Assembly (NCBI GenBank): GCA_036023115.1
Contig: JAYKKT010000073.1
Span: forward strand, 13,207,001 to 13,271,000
Length of the DNA: 64,000 bases
Direction of reading: 5' to 3'
Origin: Brasenia schreberi
Lineage: Eukaryota > Streptophyta > Magnoliopsida > Nymphaeales > Cabombaceae
Numbering within the stretch: the first letter of the stretch is position 1; each line of letters starts with the position of its first letter. The position numbers were made by a program, and so were the translations under genes. The notes beneath the pieces are model-generated. The model ran no database searches. It saw only the letters and a list, made by a program, of their open reading frames with translations, and was not told the DNA's origin. Of this stretch, positions 22,326 to 34,300 are shown in pieces.

Positions 22326-25300
22326 ATGGGTGGCCCTGATCTTCCCTGCGACAGCGAAGGCTCTTGCATGGCCTGTAAGGCGAAGCCTGGCGAGGCCGAG
22401 ACTCTCTTCTGCGCCACTTGCGCCACCCCTTGGCACGCCGGTTGCCTCTCTTCTCCGCCATCCGATCTCTCTTCCACCATCGGCTGGGTATGCCCCGATT
22501 GCTCCCTGCCGTTTGATGCTGCCGCTACCGTTGTTTCGCAGGCGCCTTCTTCTGGCGTCGGCGATGGGGCGTCCGGCGAGCTCTTGGCTGCCATTCGAGC
22601 CATTCAGGCCGACCCAGCGCTTTCTGAGGAGGAGAAAGCGAGAAAGAGGCAAGAACTCATGATGAAGACGACGCCGGAGAACGATGATCTTGCGGCCGAC
22701 AAGAAAAGGTGTGACGAGGGCCAGGATAATATGGAGGAGGCTTTTCAGTGCGCTTTCTGTCTGCAGTTGCCAGAACGTCCCGTTACTGTAAGTTCGCTAC
22801 AACCATGCACTACAGTCGTTTATCTTTGAAAGGGAGCACCCCCCACCGTCGTTGTTTTCGTATTGTATGTAGAAGACGACGATCACCACCACTATTGTTA
22901 TTCGCCTTTTTTGGGCATTTTGTAGTCGAACTAATTTTGCACGATATAGGTTCCTCGCCTCATTTGGCCACAGTCCGTGTTATCTTTTTTCGGCTATAGC
23001 AATTTCAGCATGCTCGATGATCACTTTCTCTGTGTATATCTCTTTTTGGGTGGGTGTTTTTTCATATAATTCGTTGTACCATCAGTTGACTACATCATTC
23101 ATTTAGAGTTAAATCCCTTTTATTTTTGTAGCTTCACATTTTAATTAGATGGTGGTGGTTCCCATTTTAGTTACCTGCCAGCATACATCCTTCAGTATCG
23201 TTCTTTTGTACTAACCAATCTCAACCACTAAGGTTTTCTATTTCATCTTCGTGACTGAGTTTTGTATCATCTTATCTTTCATATCGAACTAGCCGACCCC
23301 GTCTAGTATGGGAAAAGGCTTAGTTGTTGTTGTTGTTGTTATCTTTCATATCGAACTAGCAAACTCCATAGTCATGACTCTGATTCTTTTTTGGGTTACT
23401 TACCATTAATAGGATGACTAATATCCTTTTGTCAGCACCATCGCTGATATTCTTATGTTGCTTCCTTTTGCAGACACCTTGTGGGCACAATTTCTGCCTC
23501 AAATGCTTCCAGAAGTGGGTGGGGAAAGGCAAGAGAACCTGTGTAAAATGTCGAGGTTCGATCCCTGCCAGAATGGTTGAACAACCAAGAATTAATGCTG
23601 CGTTAGTTGCGGCCATTAGGCTGTCAAGGATGCCTAAATTGGTTGCTTCTGGCACTCCGAAGATCCACAGTTACTCAATGCACAACAAGGATAGACCCGA
23701 CAAGGCTTTTACTACTGAGAGAGCAAAGAAGTCCGGGAAGGCCAATGCATGTAGTGGCAAAATATTTGTTACCGTGCCACCAGATCATTTTGGTCCTATT
23801 CCTGCAGAGAATGATCCTGAGAGGAATCAGGGGGTTCTTGTTGGTGAGTGTTGGGAGGACCGGATGGAGTGCAGGCAATGGGGAGCTCACCTTCCCCATG
23901 TTGCTGGAATTGCTGGTCAGTCAGATTATGGTGCACAATCTGTTGCTCTCTCTGGTGGATACCAAGATGATGAAGATCATGGCGAGTGGTTTCTTTACAC
24001 TGGAAGGTTGGTTCTAGATTTTCTAAGTTATTAATATTATTTATATATGCGGACTTTGGTGGTTGTTTTCTCTCTGATGGTTGGTTCTATTGGCTCTTGA
24101 TAGTGGTGGGAGAGATCTAAGTGGAAACAAAAGGACGAACAAGGATCAATCATTTGATCAGAAGTTTGACAAAATGAACGAAGCTTTGCGTGTTAGTTGT
24201 AAGAAGGGATACCCTGTTCGTGTGGTCAGGTGACCTCATTTCTTCCCCTCAGTTTCTCTTCTTCTTTGTAGCTTATTTATCTTGTAGTGGCTGTTTTACT
24301 TTAAATATAAAAGAATCATTGAGCCTTTGTGAATTTATGATGTGTTATTTACTAATGTTGGTGACCAGAACAAATAGTGACGATAGAAAAGGTGTTGTAG
24401 AGGGTAGCATGTTTGACAAGTATTTCTAATGTGTGCATATATACTTTTTTGTGGTTGATTGATTGATTCAGGTCTCATAAAGAGAAGCGTTCCTCATATG
24501 CACCAGAAAGTGGTGTTAGATATGATGGAGTTTATCGTATTGAAAAATGCTGGCGTAAGGTTGGCATTCAGGTAAATCCTGTTGCTAGTTATTGCTTTGT
24601 TTAATTAAGACATATTTACCATTGTCTTGCTGTTTTATTTTTCTACTTAATGTACTATTATGAGAACATGATTGGAGTTCCTAAGTATACAACCACTTTA
24701 CAAAATTATTTCTCTGATTGATTTTGAGAGAATGCATGAAACCATCTCAAACATATCCTTTGGCGAGTTAATTTCTTCATTCTCTTTCTTTCCATTGAGG
24801 TGGAATTCAGGTTTGTATTGAGTTAATCTTTTTCTTTTGCGTCTCAGGGTTTCAAGGTCTGCCGCTACTTGTTTGTCCGATGTGATAATGACCCTGCTCC
24901 ATGGACAAGGTTTCAAATTTGCTGCTTACCATTTCCCCCCTTATGTTTCTATGTTATTACTGGTTCACATGTTTTCTTCCTATCAGGCTCCTCAAATCTC
25001 ACCATAAGATTATAGTTTAGTATAACCATTTGAATACCAAGTTTAAATAGCATGTTGGGCCCTTTCCATTACTCAGGCCTTGGAAGCTTTTAGTGTTTTT
25101 TTTTGTATTTTCCCCTTTCTATTCTTTTCTCATTTTTTAGAATACTCCTATGAAGGTTTTGTTGCTTGCCCTTTTGTGGAAGGGGGGAGAGTTTGAGGTT
25201 ATCTTTCTCTATTCTGGCACTCAATACAAGGCACCATCACTTTGAGAGCATGCTTCCTTTTTGTGCTTAGGAAGTATAAAATTTCCATGTTTTGAAGCAT

Positions 25301-28300
25301 TTTTTAAGGCATTTAATAGGAAAAATATTTCTAAGCTCACTCTTGATTCAGGGGAAAACCAACTTGTGGATATCAATAAATGCATGATACTCAAACGTGT
25401 CGTTGATGTGACTTACATCATATCAAATGAATATTGTATTTTGTGTTTTTTGATGTGTATCATATCATGTATCGTTTTGGTCCACGATATGATAACATCG
25501 TATCGTCTTATATCATAATTTAATACCAAAAGTTGGTAAAAATAAAGAAAAATAAAAAAATGATAATTGCAAAGAATTCATATAATGCAATAATTAAAAA
25601 AAGAATTATATATTTTGAAGCATTGTTGTAGATAATACGAAGGAGGTCTACAACATCTCTATATACAAAAGCATTCATGTAGATAAATTTGGTGATATAT
25701 TGGCAACACTCAGTTGTTGTCTTTTATCTCATTCACCTCACCAATATTCTCAAGGATGGGATCTAAACAATTGGCTTTACATGGTGTCCAATAGAAAGTC
25801 CCATTAAGTATATGCTAATTCCTTCCGAGTTGCTTTATAGTTAACTGCATTATCTGTAATTAATTGGACTATATTCTCTAGCTCAATCTTGGATATGTCC
25901 TAATCAAACTCTTGCCTTAGGACCTCTGAAGTATGCCTCTCATTTGACATATCTAGAGATCTCAAAAGCATAAGTCCTTTAAGACAATACATAATTTTTT
26001 TAATAAAGTTATTCCTTATTTACCTATCCATTCGTTTGCCATAATAATACATCCTTTCTCTTTCCATGACTCTCTCAAAGTCGAACAATACTCATGAACT
26101 TCAGGAACAATCTTATTTAATAGTTTTCCTCTTAACTTTTAATAAGAGTGTTAGAGTTTATAATCGGGTCCTAAAGTGGACTCGTTATGATCAAGTTAGA
26201 TTGTGATTATAAATAGAGTGATTAGGGTTATCCTTATTTTTAAGCAAGAAAGAGAGGCAATCGTGTAGGGGCATCGACATTCAATTCTGGGTAGAATGGA
26301 TAAAATGTCTCTAATATGTTGATTCTTGTCAATTTCTATGTTTCTGTCTTGTTGATTGAATGATTATAACATAGTATCAGAGCTTAGAAGGTATTAAGAT
26401 CGGATTTTTGGAGAGAGAAACTATCGTAAATCTATAACAACAGGTATTATTAAGACAGATTCTGCATGTGAAGGTTGATTCTTTGTGTGGAAAATGATTT
26501 TGCTTGTAACGCAGATTGTGATCACTAAATTTTTGTTGGACAGATTTACATAGAAATGGCTTGTAAAGGAAAAGAGATTAAAACCAGTGTTGTCTGACGC
26601 GTATCGTATCGTGTATCGCTGGGCTCCATGATACGGGCGTATCGTATCGTATCGTACTTTAATATTAAAATAATGTAAAAATTAATTAAAAATCAATAAA
26701 ATTTAGTAAAAAATAAAAAAAAATTGAAAAAATCAGGAAAAAATCAGGAAAAATCTGATAATTGCTTTAAATTCATATAATGTAAGTTTAGTACAGATTG
26801 AGCATTCAACATTGAACAATTGCATCCAAATTTACATATTTTGAATCCAAAAAATAAAATACAGACATAGTTTACACTTTACAGCACACTACAATTACAT
26901 ATAATGTTACATTTTACAAATTGTAATCAGGATCATCAACTAAATAATCTTCATCTTCTCCTTGTTGCAGATCCTCATCATCATCAGCCACGCCCACACC
27001 TTCTTCTTCAAAATCAAATTCTTCATCTCCATAATGTTGTTGCGCTCCTTCTAAATTAATCCAGGCAACGTCTTCTTCTGTTAGGAGGGCATTTTCTTCA
27101 GTGTCTTCCATAACCCAATCTTCTAATATATCAAAAATATCCAAACTTATTGGATCGAACTGACTTTCTTCTCTATTTACTTTTTTTAATTGCCTACGAC
27201 ACAAACAAAGATAAACAATTAGTAAGTAATATTAACAATTGAAAACTGAAGTTAAATAATATTGAATTGAAAATTTGAAAGTAATACAACATTACCTTTC
27301 ACGAAGGTGCATGTTATAACGAATATAAACTAAATCATTAAGCCTTTTGTGTTCCAACCTGTTGCGCTTTTTTGTATGGATGTGTTCAAAAACACTCTAA
27401 TTTCTTTCACAACTTGTTGCACTACAGGTTTGGCTTAAGACTCTGACTGCAAAATTTCGAAGGTTTGGACAATCACTTCCAAACCTGTTCCACCAAACAT
27501 CTGTAAAAAAAATACAAACATTAGAGACATAATAATCCACAGTAATGTAAGATGCAACTTAAATATGAAAATAAACAATATACCTGGACGCATCGTAGAG
27601 CGGTTGCGAATTGCAACAGGCAAACCCATCAAGTGAAGAGCATTATCATATATCTCCATCTCTCGATGTCTCGCATCTGCTATGCTCTCATCAGGGACTA
27701 ATCTGTCGATACAATAAATGATTCCTCGATTAACCTCACCGTCCCTTTTGAAGGTTTCTGAGTACCTCAATGATGGGTTTAGATAGTAGGCTGCTGCATG
27801 AATAGGCTGATGCAATTGTTTATTCCATCTCCTATCAATTATTTTCCACACGGGCACATAATCTCTCTTTTTTCCATTAAAATTATTTCTGATGGCTTCT
27901 TTTGCCCTGTCCATGGCTTCATAAAGGTAGCCTATAGATGGTTTCTCCTCGCTATCAGCCAATCTCAAAACTTTCACTAATGGACAAGTAATTTTCAATA
28001 ATCTGACACATGCATTCCAAAATGAACTTCTAAAAACTGTTTCTGCAATCTCATTCAACTTTCTATTTCTTCTGTTTTGAGGCAACTCTGCAAATTGTTG
28101 CCACTCATCTGAGAACATTATCTTCAAAGCTTGCTTCTGTCTCACAATACTTTGTACAGATAAGAAGTTTGTTGCGAACCGAGTTACAGCTGTGCGAAGA
28201 AGCTCTGCACCTTCTGTATATCTCCTCATCATACACAAAACAAATGCATGGTTGTAAATGAATTTTGTAATATCTTGGCAACACTCAGTTGCTGCCTTTA

Positions 28301-31300
28301 TTTCATCCATCTCACCAATGTCCTCGAGAATGAGATCTATACAATGGGCTGCACATGGTGTCCAGTAGAAAGTCCCATAAATAGCAGCTAACTCCTTCCC
28401 AGCTGCTTTGTAGTTAGCTGCATTATCTGTAATCAATTGGACCACATTCTGTAGCCCAACCTCCTTTATAATCTTATCAAATTCTTCTCGTAGGATCTCT
28501 GCAGTGTGTCTCTCCTCTGACATGTCTAGAGATCTCAAAAACATGAGTCCTTTAGGACAATATACAAGAAAGTTTAGCAATGTCCTTCCTCGCCTATCGG
28601 TCCATCTATCTGCCATAATAGTGCATCTTGTTTCCTTCCACGACTGTCTCAAAGTCGAACAGTATTGTTGCACTTCAATTACGGTCTGATCTAATATCTT
28701 CCCTCTCAACTTCCGATAAGAGGGCATCTTATATCTTGGACCAATGTTTGCAATTGCATCTGCCATTGCTTGAAAATGAAAACTATTTACTGCATTAAAT
28801 GGAATGCATGCATCATAAAACCATCTTCCCACTGCAAGGTCTGCCTGATCATGCAGTTGTTCTGAAGCCATAACAGCACGGATTCCTGGTTGAGCACCAG
28901 GTGTAGTGGAAGGAGGAAAGAATGAATGTATACTAGAAGAAGAAGCTCTTCCTCTACTCCTTCCTGAACTTCCTCTTCTGCCACCTCCAAAGTCTTCAGC
29001 TGCAACCCTCTTTCCTCTAGTAGGTGCTCGTGAACTGCTACTACCAATCTCTGTTCGAGCATCTGAAGGCAAACTATCACTGAATCCAAATCCAGTGGCA
29101 GTACATCATCAGCTTCTTCATACATCTGAAAATCATCCTTTTGTTGTCTCCGTTCTTGTATGTTCTCAATCATCTGTAGGCATTGCCATTTAATACCTTC
29201 TGGTAAACTTCTAACTCTGCCTGTGCATGGAGCAACTTCTTTCCTGGTTCCTGCTAGGTGGTGTTTCAACCTTGAAATTCCACCACTAACCACCTTTTCA
29301 CAAAATAAGCATATGATTTTTAACCTTGAACCCTCAACTGGTATACCCCACTGCCATGCCGGATCATCAGACTTTGAATGAGAGTCTCTACCACCCCTTC
29401 CTACCATCTCAATGGAGTACTTTAATTCAAGCAAAAACCTGAAAATAAAAGCACTTCGTAAATCCCCCAATCTTCAAATAACACTCAAATCGAGTGTCTT
29501 CCACTTCATGAATGCAATAAAAATTGTATACACACACTTAATAACTTCATATTTTGTCATTCAAAAAAAAAAACCGAAATAACACAAAAAATAATAAATA
29601 TAAAGGAAAATAATGAAAAAAACATTAAAAATATACCAAAATCCGAGTTTGGAGGCTTGCACGGGCACCGTAGGGCACAATTTTGGACCTTTGAACACTA
29701 AAGAGGCGAAAATCGACTCTTAGGGAGCTTGAGGAACCCAAGAAAAGAGGAAACCCGCGAAAAATCGCGGGTTTCAGTCGGCCCGGGACGGTGGCCCACG
29801 ATACGATACGGTGCGATACTGTGGGTTTCACGATACGGGCCCCCGTATCGTATCGTGGTGGCCCACGATACGATACTATACGGTGCGATACGGATAACAC
29901 TGATTAAAACCTCTTTCGAGATTTTTGAATATTCCACAAGTGAAAAAATGGTTAATTTCATATCACATCAACAAGATTAGATGGCAAAAATTATTTGGAA
30001 TGGTTAAGGTCAGTGGAGTTAGTGGTAATAGCAAGGGGGAGATAGGCTCACCTAATGGTTCAAATTTCGTGTCCAACCACACATGATTCACAATATTGTA
30101 GTTGGCGAAGAGAAGATGGCTTGATATCATCTTGGTTACTTTAATTTATGATTCCATCAATAGCGAAAACTTTTGGTTTCTTGAATACGCCCATGAAATT
30201 TGGTGTACAGTCTCTGAAGCATGTTGTAGAAAAAAAAATATAGCAATGAAATATGAAATCTTAGAAAAAATCAAGAAATGTAAACAAGGAACTCCTCTTC
30301 TACACCAATATTAAGTATTCATCGTGTTACATATAAATGAATGTAAAAATGAAAAGAATAAAGTATTTGACTTGTTGTTGGGTGTTAATCCATAATTTGG
30401 GTCCATAAAGATCAACATTCTAGGCCGAAAAGAATCTTCACTTGGCACAATCTATTCTTTACCTCATGCTCCTCTCCGTTTTAACCGACCAACATTAATT
30501 CTATGCGTAACATTTTTATCAATTCTTCCATCACTCTTAAAAATTGACTCTAGGTATTTAAAACTTTCCTTTTAGGGGATGCAATGTGTGCCAAGTTTAA
30601 TTTCTATGTCCTTTAAAGTAACCAAATAATCAAACTTACATTCCATATATTTTGTCTTTCTTCTACTAAGTCGGAGGCCTTTGCTTTCTAATATTTTTCT
30701 CCATAGTTCCAATTTTCTATTAACTTTTTCCTTAGACTCCTCCACTAACACAATGTCATCTTCAATTTGTTTTTTTAACTCATCAATCACCATTATAAAT
30801 ATATATGGACTTAAAGTTGATCCTTGATGAAACCCAATATTAACTTCAAAGAAGTCTGTCATTCCTTCATGAGTCCTCACATGTTTTTGCACCATCGTAC
30901 ATGTCTCTTATAAGGTTAATGTATGTCATTGGGATACCTTTTTTTTCAAGGTTCTTCAAAGAATCTCCCTCAGTACCCTACTGTAAGTTTTTTCTAGATC
31001 AATAAATATCATGTGAATGTCTTTCTTTTTTACTTTAAAATGTTCCATAAGACGTCTCAAAAGGTGAATCGCTTCAACATTGGATCTGCCTTACATGAAT
31101 CCAAATTTGTTCTCTGTTGTACTTGATACTTGTCTTAACCTATGTTCGATAATTCTTTCCCACAATTTGATAGTATGGCTCATTAACTTGATACCTCGAT
31201 AATTCACACACTTTTGAATGTCTCCCTTGTTCTTATATATGGGTATAAGTGTACTCACTCTCCATTCCTCGGACATCTTTTGTTTTCTCCATATTTCATT

Positions 31301-34300
31301 AAATAGTCTTGTGAGCCAAGTGATTCCTATTTCTCCTAGTAATTTTCAAACTTCTATATGAATATTGTTTGGTCCTAACGATTTACCATCCTTCATATGT
31401 TTAAGAGCTTCTTTCACTTCAGTCTTTTGAATATGTCGGTAGAAATTGTGGTTTATATACTTTTCTGATTTGGCTAACTCTCCTAAGCTAATACTAACAT
31501 CTTTATTTTCATTAAAAAGCTTAGAAAAATAGTTTTTTAATCTATTTCTTATATCATTATTTGCTACTAAATTTTTTTCATCCTCATCTTTCTTGCATCT
31601 AACATAATTAAGATCTTTAGTTTTCTTATCTCTAGGTATAGCTATCCTAAAAATATCTCTTTCACCCTCTTTAGAGTTGAGTTTTTTTTATATAAATCTT
31701 CCCAAATTTTAACTTTTGCTTCACTAAAGGCCTTTTTCGCTTCCTTCTTTGCTTTCTTATAAGCCCCTATAGTTTCGCTAGTTTTCTTAGCATAATGTAA
31801 TTTGTAACATGTCCTCTTTGCCTTGATTTTATTTTGCACTACTTCACTCCACCACCAAACTTCTTTTTATGCCGGTACACCTCCCTTAAATTCACCTAAC
31901 ACATCTTTCGCTACTTTCCTAATATATATAGCTATATTGTTCCACATATGACAAGGTGTACCAACATAATTTCAAACATCTCCTTGAAGGGCTTTCTGTT
32001 TAAATATATGTTCTTTTTCGCTTTTGAGGTTCCACCATTTAGTCCGAATAACTCGATGCACTCTTTTCTTCTTTTCCCATTTTTTATTTGTAAATCTATA
32101 ATTAAAAGTCGATGGTGGGTGATTAAGCTTTTTCCTGGAATTACCTTACAATCTTTACAACACTCTCTATCTTTTTTTCTACAAATAAAGTAATAAATTT
32201 GTGTTTATGATAAACGACTCTTATAAGTAATTAAATGTTCATCTCATTTTTTGAAGATTGTATTTACTATAAAGAGATCAAATGCGATAACAAAATTTAA
32301 AATCTCCCTACCTTCCTCATGTATATCTCCCAAAACCAAAGTTTCGATGAATACCTTGATATCCTAATGCCTCTTTACTAACAATGTCTTTTTAAGTTTT
32401 CTCCTAAACAAATCATTTCTCTTTGTGGAATCCTTGGAATCACCTTATCTAACTCTTCCCAAAAAGCTGTCTTTAACTCTTTATATTATCTTCTAGTCCT
32501 ACTTAGGGTGCGGAAGCACAAACTATATTCAAAACCTCTTCTCCTAACACTAGTTTCAAGTTATCATTCAGTCACCATATCATTCATTGTATGTCTACTA
32601 CACTATCCTTTAAATGTTTATTTATGATAATACCAGCTTCATTTTGAGCCTTTTCCTTACCTAAGTACCAAAATTTAAAACCTCTATCCTCTTTCTCCTT
32701 TGCTTTTTCTCTAACCCACTTTGTCTCTTGAAACATAGAATATGAATCTTTTTTCGAATCATAGTATCTAGCACCTCCATTAGCTTACTTTATAATGTTC
32801 CGATATTCGAAGAACCAATAGAAATCTTATTATCTAGGACTTGCTTTGTTACGCCCTACATCCATCCATATTGAAAATGTGGAGACCCTCTCTGTAAATT
32901 ATTCACTACATTCGGGCGATATCTTATAATTTTAGAGGACAACATCAATACTAATGGACAACATGCACTTCAAACTAGGGTAAAAAATTCACAATATTGT
33001 AGAAGAGGTAGAACACAATCGTGGACACGGCCATTTCTATTATGCAAGGAACTTTCAGCGACATTCGCAGAATTACTCTGTGGTCTATGAAATTATGGTC
33101 AACCATGTAATTCCAATAGTTTTCTCTTGAATGTCTTGGCTTCCCACAGTGAGAACACATGAATTTATCCTTCTCATTGGAATAGAAATGGTCGTGTCCA
33201 CGATAATCTTGGCTTCCCAATGAGAAGGATAAATTCATGTGTTCTCACTGTGGGAAGCCAAGACATTCAAGAGAAAACTATTGGAATTACATGGTTGACC
33301 ATAATTTCATAGACCACACAGTAATTTTGCGAATGTCGCTGAAAGTTCCTGGCATTGAAGAACTTATTAAGGGGACCGAAAGGTTGGAAACCAGATTATT
33401 TGAAAATCAACATGTCTACTTCTCATGCTATACTAGTACAAGCTACTCACATTGTGAAGGGTAACCAATTTTCATCCTTTTATTCGAAAACTTTGATTAT
33501 TGATTTTGGGAACTATATAGTAGGAGAGCCTTCATATTTTTTAGAATATAATCTCCTTCCAAAATAAGAGCCCATTAAGTTGTCTTAGGGCTCACCATCT
33601 TATATTATTGGACAGGGAAGTATACCCACATGTTTTTCATATTTAAAATCAATCTATCATGTTCCTAGCTTTCCTATAAATCTCCTTTCAATCAATTCCT
33701 TGACATGTACATTGAATTGTAGTGTGACATTCGACCCCACTGTTATGTTTTTCTAGATCTGAAGAAGGAAAAAATCTTTAGTCGTGATAGTCTCTGAAGA
33801 ATATTATATATCATATAAGACAACTTCTAACATATTGCATCTTATGGTATTGCTGCAATTGCTCAAGACGTGAAGATCCAATTTTGGCATTGTGGTTTGT
33901 GTCATTTGTCCTTGTCCAAGCTCCACTATGTTTTTCCATATCTTAGAGTCGAGTCAAATAAATCCCATTTTGAATGTGAAGTGTGTCGACTTGGAAAACA
34001 CCAACGAACACCTTATCGATCGAGTGAGTAGGAGATCCCAATCATACTTATAGCATATTTAAATAGAAGATAACATCACCTCTCAAAATAAGTCCATAAC
34101 TACTTGGTCTTCTTTTACTAGCCCTACGATAACATCACTTGTCAAAATAAGTCCATAACTACTTGGGTATAAAGAGGACCCATTGTCACTAATTTTCTTC
34201 TAGAAATGGAAGAAAGTACGAGAGACATTGAAGAAGTAGTTGATTGACAAATACGATGGAACCAACTAAGATGATTGTAGACACAAGCATAAGCAATCAA

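Noticed and set aside
22060..22652. Several long minus-strand frames opposite VIM exon 1
   Set aside because: They mirror GC-rich coding sequence on the plus strand and show no domain; the plus frame has the PHD finger.
28906..29193. Plus-strand frame rich in Leu and Pro opposite the hAT-1 transposase
   Set aside because: It is the complement of the Ser/Arg/Gly-rich linker of the transposase, which is the real coding strand.
33237..33464. Second zinc-knuckle gene on the opposite strand
   Set aside because: It is one arm of an inverted duplication of Copia-1 gag, not an independent gene.
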